The position numbers and the translations under genes are program-made. The notes under the pieces were generated by a model, which was not told the origin of the DNA, ran no database searches, and saw nothing but the letters and a program-made list of their open reading frames with translations. This document shows, piece after piece, positions 7,727 to 11,598 of a DNA stretch of 11,598 nt (positions are counted from its first letter, which is position 1; each line of letters begins with the position of its first letter). This stretch comes from JACQCE01 sp041484905 (lineage in GTDB: Bacteria; Nitrospirota; Nitrospiria; JACQCE01), in contig JBGPIL010000064.1 in NCBI GenBank assembly GCA_041484905.1, forward strand, positions 1 through 11,598. Direction: 5' to 3'.

Positions 7727-8136
7727 CGGTCCGCACCCTTGCGCTCGCGATGGCCATATGGACAAATCTGTGGGGGGCAAGTCTTTGGGAGGGAAGTCTG
7801 TGGGGGACAAGCCTGAGCATTCTGACAGGGGGCGCGTCCGTCTCCTGGGCGGCTCCGGTCCGAGCCGAACCGGCCACCAGCCCCGTCAAAGCGCAAAATA
7901 CCACTGAGGAACCGGCCCATCGCGTCCTGTTGCTGGGCGCGACCATTTATGGCGCCGTCTCCGCCCCCAATGCGGTGTACGATGTCCCGTGGCAGGAGCC
8001 GTTTCTCCTGGGCAAGGGTGCGGGCGAACTGGATCGCAATTTTCTCAAGGAGATTTTCAAACCGGTCGACCGGGATGAATTTTTAAAACAATCCTCCCCC
8101 TCGCAGGGCGGGCCGGGCACACGAGCGACACCATGA
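7723..8136 (+). CDS. Small secreted protein of unknown family within the motor operon
   Basis: This is a 137-residue protein that I do not recognise. Residues 1-48 look like an unusually long signal peptide: MTVRTLALAMAIW, then a tandem LWGAS-LWEGS-LWGTS block, then a hydrophobic stretch ending WAAPVRAEP with a plausible cut ARA/VRA|EP. The mature part of about 90 residues contains a hydrophobic segment (HRVLLLGATIYGAVSAPNAVY, about 66-86), then an acidic/basic helical stretch (GELDRNFLKEIFKPVDRDEFLKQ) and a polar tail. No Cys is present, so it is not a lipoprotein. Coding is supported by its strict fit between ATGA at its 5' end and the double ribosome site of the TolQ-like gene at its 3' end, on the same strand in a compact operon. 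A periplasmic adaptor role is only inferred from position. Confidence 0.68.
   Translation: MTVRTLALAMAIWTNLWGASLWEGSLWGTSLSILTGGASVSWAAPVRAEPATSPVKAQNTTEEPAHRVLLLGATIYGAVSAPNAVYDVPWQEPFLLGKGAGELDRNFLKEIFKPVDRDEFLKQSSPSQGGPGTRATP
7768..7812 (+). repeat. Three tandem 15-base units encoding LWxxS
   Basis: The units are 7768-7782, 7783-7797 and 7798-7812, each starting CTG/CTT TGG G and ending AGT/AGC. They are in frame and encode LWGAS, LWEGS and LWGTS within the signal-peptide region of the small unknown protein. The similarity at third codon positions suggests duplication by slippage rather than convergence. Confidence 0.75.
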
Positions 8137-8148
8137 AGGAGAGAGGAG
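8136..8148 (+). promoter_or_regulatory. Double Shine-Dalgarno before the TolQ/ExbB-like gene
   Basis: AAGGAG (8136-8141) is followed by AGGAG (8144-8148), the latter 5 bases before ATG 8154. This is the strongest ribosome site in the operon and sits at one of the few non-overlapping junctions. It fits the need for several channel subunits per complex (inference from the known 5:2 stoichiometry of ExbB:ExbD). Confidence 0.6.
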
Positions 8149-8153
8149 TCTGA

Positions 8154-8843
8154 ATGGACCTTGTGAACACCATCGTCAACTTTTTTAGAGAGGGCGGCTT
8201 TTTCATGTACCCGGTGCTGCTGGTCGCCGCGCTGGGGACCGCCGTGGTCATTGAGCGCTTCATCTATATTTCGCGGGCTGCGGTGAACGGCGAGCCGCTC
8301 TGGCAACAAATCCAGAAGCAGCTCTCCGCACAGCGCGTCGATGACGCGATCAGGCTCTGCCAGGGCAAATACCAGCCGCTGCCCTACGTCCTGCTGCACG
8401 GCCTCAAAGCGGCCAAGGCGGCCGAGTCACGCGAGGCACTCCAACACACCATGGAAGAAGCCATGCTCGACGTGCTGCCGCCGCTCGAGCGCCGGACGCC
8501 CTACCTGCCGATCCTGGCCAACGTCGCCACACTGATGGGGCTGCTCGGGACGATCATCGGCGTGATCAAGGCGTTCGCCGCCGTCTCCGCGGCGGACCCA
8601 TCGCAGAAGTCGATCCTGCTGGCGCAAGGCATCTCCACCGCGCTGAACATGACGGCCTTCGGCCTGATGGTCGCCATTCCATTGATCCTGATCTATTCGT
8701 ACATGCAGGCACAGACGACAAAAATCGTCGATTCCATCGACCAGTATTCCACCAAACTGGCCAATCTCTATTCGACCCGTCAGGCCGCAGGGCCCGAGCG
8801 GGGCCGGGACAAGGACCATGCTGCCGCGAGCTCGAAGACGTAA
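8154..8843 (+). CDS. MotA/TolQ/ExbB-family proton channel protein (AglR-like)
   Basis: This is a 229-residue protein, the usual length for TolQ/ExbB. It has three transmembrane segments: about 17-40 (FFMYPVLLVAALGTAVVIERF), 117-141 (LPILANVATLMGLLGTIIGVIKAF) and 158-184 (GISTALNMTAFGLMVAIPLILIY). A cytoplasmic loop lies between the first two. The family hallmarks GLLGTIIG and ALNMTAFGLMVAIP are intact, including the pore-lining Thr in TM2 (Thr133) and TM3 (Thr167). In known systems five such subunits form a channel around two ExbD/TolR helices and use the proton gradient to drive movement. The tail (208-229) is charged and polar. It is followed at once by two ExbD-like genes, as in Myxococcus aglR with aglQ/aglS. 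It overlaps the first of these by 26 bases. Confidence 0.92.
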   Translation: MDLVNTIVNFFREGGFFMYPVLLVAALGTAVVIERFIYISRAAVNGEPLWQQIQKQLSAQRVDDAIRLCQGKYQPLPYVLLHGLKAAKAAESREALQHTMEEAMLDVLPPLERRTPYLPILANVATLMGLLGTIIGVIKAFAAVSAADPSQKSILLAQGISTALNMTAFGLMVAIPLILIYSYMQAQTTKIVDSIDQYSTKLANLYSTRQAAGPERGRDKDHAAASSKT

Positions 8844-9324
8844 GCACGCCGCGTCGACCGACATCGACCTGACGCCCTACATGAATTTGTTGGTCGTTCT
8901 GGCGCCCTTTTTGCTCGTCACAGCCGTCTTCGAGCGGCTGGCGGCGCTGGAGATTTATCTGCCGCAGCCCACTGCCGCGGAGGCCGCCGCAGGGGCCAAG
9001 CCGCCCGCGCAGCAGGAGGACCAACTGCTCCTGACCATCTCGATCGCCGAGAAGGGCATCCTGGTCGCCAACGGGGCGCAACTAATCACGCTGGCGCCGC
9101 CGACGCCCACCGGGTACGACCTGCCGGCATTGTCCCTGGCGCTCCAGCAACTCAAATCCCGTTATCCGTCGGCCGACAGCGCCGTGATCTTGAGCAAGGG
9201 CAATATCGCCTACGAAACCCTGGTCGCGGTGATGGACACCACACGGGAAGTGTTCCTCACCGTGGACGGGAAGAAGAAGCGGTATATCCTCTTCTCCAAC
9301 ATCTCGCTGGGAGAGGTGCAATGA
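8818..9324 (+). CDS. ExbD/TolR-family protein with Asn in place of the channel Asp
   Basis: This is a 168-residue protein with a short basic cytoplasmic N-terminus (MLPRARRRKH), one transmembrane helix (about 22-40) and a periplasmic domain. The segment IDLTPYMNLLVVLAPFLL aligns with the ExbD/TolR signature TPxxDxxLxLL. The residue at the proton-binding Asp position (Asp25 in E. coli ExbD, Asp23 in TolR) is Asn23, codon AAT at 8884-8886. The preceding IDLTP is well conserved, so the alignment is secure. A periplasmic loop rich in Ala/Pro (50-66) leads to the globular part, with ILSKGNIAYETLVAVMDTTRE matching the ExbD 'D..v.y..vv.vmd..r' region. It cannot carry a proton by itself in the usual way and probably pairs with the next gene product. 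The ATG lies 26 bases inside the TolQ-like gene, with AAGGA just upstream. It overlaps the next gene by ATGA. Confidence 0.88.
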   Translation: MLPRARRRKHAASTDIDLTPYMNLLVVLAPFLLVTAVFERLAALEIYLPQPTAAEAAAGAKPPAQQEDQLLLTISIAEKGILVANGAQLITLAPPTPTGYDLPALSLALQQLKSRYPSADSAVILSKGNIAYETLVAVMDTTREVFLTVDGKKKRYILFSNISLGEVQ

Positions 9325-9821
9325 GGTCGGGCAATCGCCTGTCTGCCCGTCGGGCAGTCGGCTCCATCTCCACCTTTCTGACGCTCACGTCGTTGGTCGA
9401 CCTGTTCACCAACCTCGTGCTCTTTCTGCTGTACAATTTCTCGGCCGAGGGCTCCTCCATCCCCTCGGCGGAGCGGCTGAAACTGCCCGAGTCGCTCGCC
9501 CAGCAGACGCCCCAGACCACCGTCACCGTCATGGTCACCCAGTCCGACATCTTCCTCGGCGGCAAGCGGGTTGCCGATGTCGCCGCCGTCCTGAATACCG
9601 ACGAACTGTTGATCCCCGATCTGAAAAAAGAACTCGACTACGAAGCCGAGCGCGGCAAATATTTCGCCAATCTGACCACGGCCAAAACATTTGAAGGGCG
9701 CATCACGATCCTGGGCGACAAGCACATCCCCTTCCGGCTGCTGGAAAAAGTCATGTTCACCTGCAGTCAGGCGGAATTCGGCCAGATCGATCTGGGCGTC
9801 ATCCGTAAAGAGGTCACATGA
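9321..9821 (+). CDS. Second ExbD/TolR-family protein, channel Asp retained
   Basis: This is a 166-residue protein. The basic N-terminus is followed by a transmembrane helix at about 19-40 with LTSLVDLFTNLVLFLLYNF; Asp27 (GAC, 9399-9401) sits at the proton-carrying position. The usual Pro before it is replaced by Ser. The periplasmic domain (about 45-166) is more divergent than that of the preceding gene product, but keeps the late helix-strand layout (RLLEKVMFTCSQAEFGQIDLGVIRK), with one Cys at 148. It is very different in sequence from the first ExbD-like protein, so the pair is an old duplication or a designed heterodimer rather than a recent copy. Myxococcus AglQ and AglS are a comparable pair. 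It overlaps both neighbours by ATGA. Confidence 0.87.
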   Translation: MRSGNRLSARRAVGSISTFLTLTSLVDLFTNLVLFLLYNFSAEGSSIPSAERLKLPESLAQQTPQTTVTVMVTQSDIFLGGKRVADVAAVLNTDELLIPDLKKELDYEAERGKYFANLTTAKTFEGRITILGDKHIPFRLLEKVMFTCSQAEFGQIDLGVIRKEVT

Positions 9822-10735
9822 GCGCCACGCATCTTGAGTTGTTGAACGAGATCGAGCAGCGATTCCGGCACATCACCTGGGGGTGCATTCTGTTCTACGC
9901 CGTCATCGCGCTCGCACTCAACGTGATCAAGATCGAGAAACCGGAGCGGGAGGATTTCACCCAGCTCTCCCCTCGCATCGCAAGCCTGCTGATCAAACCC
10001 CCGCCGCCACCGCCGCCGGAAGCGGTCAAGCCGGTGGAGGAAGCGCCGCCGCCGGAAGCGGCCGAGGGGTCGAAAAAAGAGGAGGGCAAGCCGGCGGACA
10101 AGAAAACCACCTCCAACGTCGAACCGACGCCGGAACAAGTCACCAAGCGCAACCGCCAGGTCGCGATGCGCAGCGGCCTGCTCAAACTGCTGGCCAAGAA
10201 ACCCGCCTCCACGCTGGCCTCCTCGGACAAGCTGCTGCGCGGCGGCACACTCAAAAGCGTCACCAGCACCAATTACGGCTCGGGCCTGCTCGGCAGCGGA
10301 CCGGACACGGGGGGCAGCGGCGGCATCGATGATCTGATCGGCGAATTGGGGGGCAAGGTCGAGGGCGTCCGGCTGGCCGAAAAACAGAGCGCCGCGGTCG
10401 ACAACCCCATCCAGCTCAAGGACACCGAGGGGAAAACGGTCGGCCGGCCCTATGAATCGGTGGCGGCCGTTGTGGACGGCCTGAAGGGATGGATCCGGTT
10501 CATTTACAACAAGGCGCTGCGGGAAAATCCTGATTTGAAGGGCGTGGTCACGCTGGAATTCACGATCACCAAAGAGGGCGACGTCACCAACGTCGCCATC
10601 GCCTCGACCACGCTGCACTACCCGCCCATTGAAGAGGCGCTGGTGAAGCGGTTCAAACTGCTTAAATTTGCCGCCTCGCCCAAGAGCGGGTCGGTCACCG
10701 TCGTCTATCCGGTTACTTTTTCGCCTTTGGGATGA
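9818..10735 (+). CDS. TonB-like protein with AgmX/PglI C-terminal domain
   Basis: This is a 305-residue protein. It has a cytoplasmic N-terminus of about 20 residues, a single transmembrane helix (about 22-39, GCILFYAVIALALNVIKI), and then a Pro-rich periplasm-spanning segment with seven consecutive prolines (61-67), KPVEEAPPPEAAE and a Lys/Glu-rich stretch. A middle region (110-185) is Gly/Ser-rich (YGSGLLGSGPDTGGSGGIDD), typical of AgmX-type proteins. Residues 214-305 form the TonB-like domain of the AgmX/PglI type: IRFIYNKALRENPDLKGVVTLEFTI, KEGDVTNVAIASTTL, and the ending VTVVYPVTFSPLG. The Cys pair I recall from many family members (CYE and EAC positions) is replaced by IYN and EAL. Likely role: transmits motion from the ExbD pair to the TPR lipoproteins. 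Its end overlaps the convergent cytochrome gene by 23 bases. Confidence 0.87.
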   Translation: MSATHLELLNEIEQRFRHITWGCILFYAVIALALNVIKIEKPEREDFTQLSPRIASLLIKPPPPPPPEAVKPVEEAPPPEAAEGSKKEEGKPADKKTTSNVEPTPEQVTKRNRQVAMRSGLLKLLAKKPASTLASSDKLLRGGTLKSVTSTNYGSGLLGSGPDTGGSGGIDDLIGELGGKVEGVRLAEKQSAAVDNPIQLKDTEGKTVGRPYESVAAVVDGLKGWIRFIYNKALRENPDLKGVVTLEFTITKEGDVTNVAIASTTLHYPPIEEALVKRFKLLKFAASPKSGSVTVVYPVTFSPLG

Positions 10736-11375
10736 TCAGGTTCTTGCCCGGCTTCGGCCGGGAATGGCACCGGTTGCAGTCGTAGAGTGGAAATGCCACC
10801 TTGCCGTGGCACCGGCCGCAGAACTCCCCCCGCATGATCCCGTTCATCGTCACCTGGTTGGCCCCCGCGCGCATCACAAAAATTTTCGGATGACAATTCC
10901 GGCAGTCCAGCCAGACGGTGTGCGGAAAATGGGGATAAATGACGTCGGGCAGATCGCCCTTGACCTTGAAGACCACGTTGAAATCGATCGGCGGCATCGT
11001 CTTTCTGTTCGGGTCGAGCGAGTCGACCGGCCGGATGACGCCGTACTTGAGCGCCGCCGCCCAGTCAACGTAGCTGCCCTGTTCCGACTTGGGAAGAAAA
11101 TAGAAGGCGAGCGGATGCTGCTCCTTCTCCGCCTCGATCAAAATCTGCGCGAGTGAATCGACCGCCTCCCCGGACACGGCCTCCCCCTGTCCCGGCGCCG
11201 TTGAAGGCGCGCCCGGCGTCTTCGCCTGACTTTGGCGAGTGCTGGCGGCCTCAAGGGCGACCTCCAGCGGGGTTCTCTGGGGAGGGGGCGGGGGCGCGCA
11301 GGCCGTCAGGCCGCCGAAGAGCATCACGATGATCCAGCCGCCTAGCCGGGCGGCGCGAACGCCAGTCCCCCGCAC
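10713..11375 (-). CDS. Triheme c-type cytochrome lipoprotein (cytochrome c7-like)
   Basis: This is a 220-residue protein. It begins with a lipoprotein signal (lipobox LTAC, Cys26), then a Pro-rich and low-complexity linker to about residue 65, a helical segment (about 66-120) and a C-terminal heme domain. Three CXXCH motifs bind heme c: C158RNCH, C186GRCH and C200NRCH. H149 and H152 (YPHFPH), just before the first motif, are candidate distal ligands. The spacing and residues such as CHPKIFVM and GEFCGRCHGKVAFP match the triheme cytochrome c7 domain family. It should be anchored in the periplasm and pass electrons, probably with the cupredoxin encoded just upstream. The GTG start was chosen because AAGGAG lies 7 bases upstream and it gives a proper signal. 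The gap to the cupredoxin gene is 11 bases. It converges on and overlaps the AgmX-like gene. Confidence 0.88.
   Translation of the reverse strand: MRGTGVRAARLGGWIIVMLFGGLTACAPPPPPQRTPLEVALEAASTRQSQAKTPGAPSTAPGQGEAVSGEAVDSLAQILIEAEKEQHPLAFYFLPKSEQGSYVDWAAALKYGVIRPVDSLDPNRKTMPPIDFNVVFKVKGDLPDVIYPHFPHTVWLDCRNCHPKIFVMRAGANQVTMNGIMRGEFCGRCHGKVAFPLYDCNRCHSRPKPGKNLIIPKAKK
10747..10762 (+). terminator. C(UUCG)G hairpin just after the motor operon
   Basis: CCCGGC, loop TTCG, then GCCGGG form a perfect 6-bp stem with the extra-stable cUUCGg tetraloop. It begins 12 bases after the stop of the AgmX-like gene. No T-tract follows, so it is not a standard intrinsic terminator. It could block 3' exonucleases or aid termination. 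It lies inside the coding region of the opposite-strand cytochrome gene, so the codons there (RPKPG) may explain it instead. Confidence 0.35.
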
Positions 11376-11382
11376 GACCCGT

Positions 11383-11388
11383 CTCCTT
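11383..11388 (-). promoter_or_regulatory. Ribosome binding site of the cytochrome gene, overlapping the cupredoxin stop
   Basis: The minus strand reads AAGGAG, 7 bases before the GTG at 11375. It overlaps the TAA stop of the cupredoxin gene (TAAGGAG), which couples the two genes and supports the GTG start. Confidence 0.7.
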
Positions 11389-11598
11389 ATCGTTCCAGCA
11401 CGATCACTTCGCCCACCATCTGGCGGTGGATGAAGCAGAAATAGGGATAGCGGCCGGGGGTACTAAACGTGTGCTCGCAGGTTTTTTCCGGAAAGAAGTC
11501 CGGGCAGAAAATTTCCAACTGATCGCCGGCGCCCGTGCCCGGCACGCTCGCCATCAAATGACGGCGAACATCGGCGTTCATCCATTTGATCGTATCCC
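11387..11598 (-). CDS. Cupredoxin (plastocyanin-like blue copper protein), 5' end outside window
   Basis: The last 70 or so residues of a small copper protein are present, open to the right edge. The type 1 copper ligands visible are the His in ADVRRHLMAS and the Cys, His and Met in YFCFIHRQMVGEV (spacing C-x2-H-x2-M). The sequence before, DTIKWMNADV, is the usual cupredoxin strand 'v.W.N.d...H', so the true start lies upstream of the window, not at the internal ATG at 11581. Two further Cys (FCPDFF and KTCEHTF) flank a turn and could form a disulfide. This is a periplasmic one-electron carrier by family. It sits immediately before the triheme cytochrome gene in the same operon, which suggests a shared electron-transfer path. 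Confidence 0.85.
   Translation of the reverse strand, partial: DTIKWMNADVRRHLMASVPGTGAGDQLEIFCPDFFPEKTCEHTFSTPGRYPYFCFIHRQMVGEVIVLER

Noticed and set aside
11387..11581. Cupredoxin as a complete 64-residue protein starting at the ATG at 11581
   Set aside because: The frame stays open to the window edge and the residues before the ATG (DTIKW) belong to a conserved cupredoxin strand, so the gene is cut by the window.

Overview
The window is GC-rich, tightly packed chromosomal DNA from a Gram-negative (diderm) bacterium. Evidence for this is the lipoprotein signals, a TolQ/ExbB-ExbD type motor, periplasmic c-type cytochromes and long tetratricopeptide (TPR) proteins. A triheme cytochrome c7-like lipoprotein beside a small cupredoxin, plus an AgmX/PglI-type operon, fits Nitrospirota (for example Nitrospira). 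Deltaproteobacterial-type lineages or NC10 are not excluded. The assignment rests on gene content recalled from knowledge, not on a search.

Layout. (1) Bases 1-1721, minus strand: a DUF362 protein with a twin-arginine-like signal, followed with an 8-base overlap by a membrane protein of the CPBP (CAAX protease-like) family that runs off the left edge. An extended -10 promoter (TGGTATAAT) lies upstream at 1771-1779. (2) Bases 1874-10735, plus strand: eight genes in one compact run. They encode a secreted TPR protein, a 993-residue TPR lipoprotein, a 264-residue TPR lipoprotein, a 137-residue secreted protein of unknown family, a TolQ/ExbB-type channel subunit, two consecutive and different ExbD/TolR-type subunits, and a TonB/AgmX-like protein with a periplasmic C-terminal domain. 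Five of the seven junctions are overlaps (four of 4 bases, one of 26); the other two are gaps of 28 and 17 bases. (3) Bases 10713-11598, minus strand: a triheme c-type cytochrome lipoprotein, preceded in the same operon by a cupredoxin whose 5' part lies outside the window. The cytochrome gene converges on the motor operon and overlaps its last gene by 23 bases.

How the genes work together. The central operon looks like a proton-motive-force-driven, envelope-spanning machine. The TolQ-like and two ExbD-like proteins would form the inner-membrane stator. The TonB/AgmX-like protein would carry movement across the periplasm. The three TPR proteins, two of them lipid-anchored, would form the periplasmic or outer-membrane part. 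The set resembles the Myxococcus Agl-Glt machinery (AglR with AglQ and AglS, plus AgmX/PglI and TPR partners) more than a Tol-Pal or TonB receptor system, because no TolB, Pal or TonB-dependent receptor is present. The most striking detail is that the first ExbD-like protein has Asn where the family normally has the proton-carrying Asp of the transmembrane helix, while the second keeps the Asp. The flanking operons are probably independent: electron transfer on the right, and a DUF362/CPBP pair of unknown role on the left.

No RNA genes, insertion sequences, CRISPR arrays or origins were seen. The longest stretch without a gene is about 150 bases (1722-1873).
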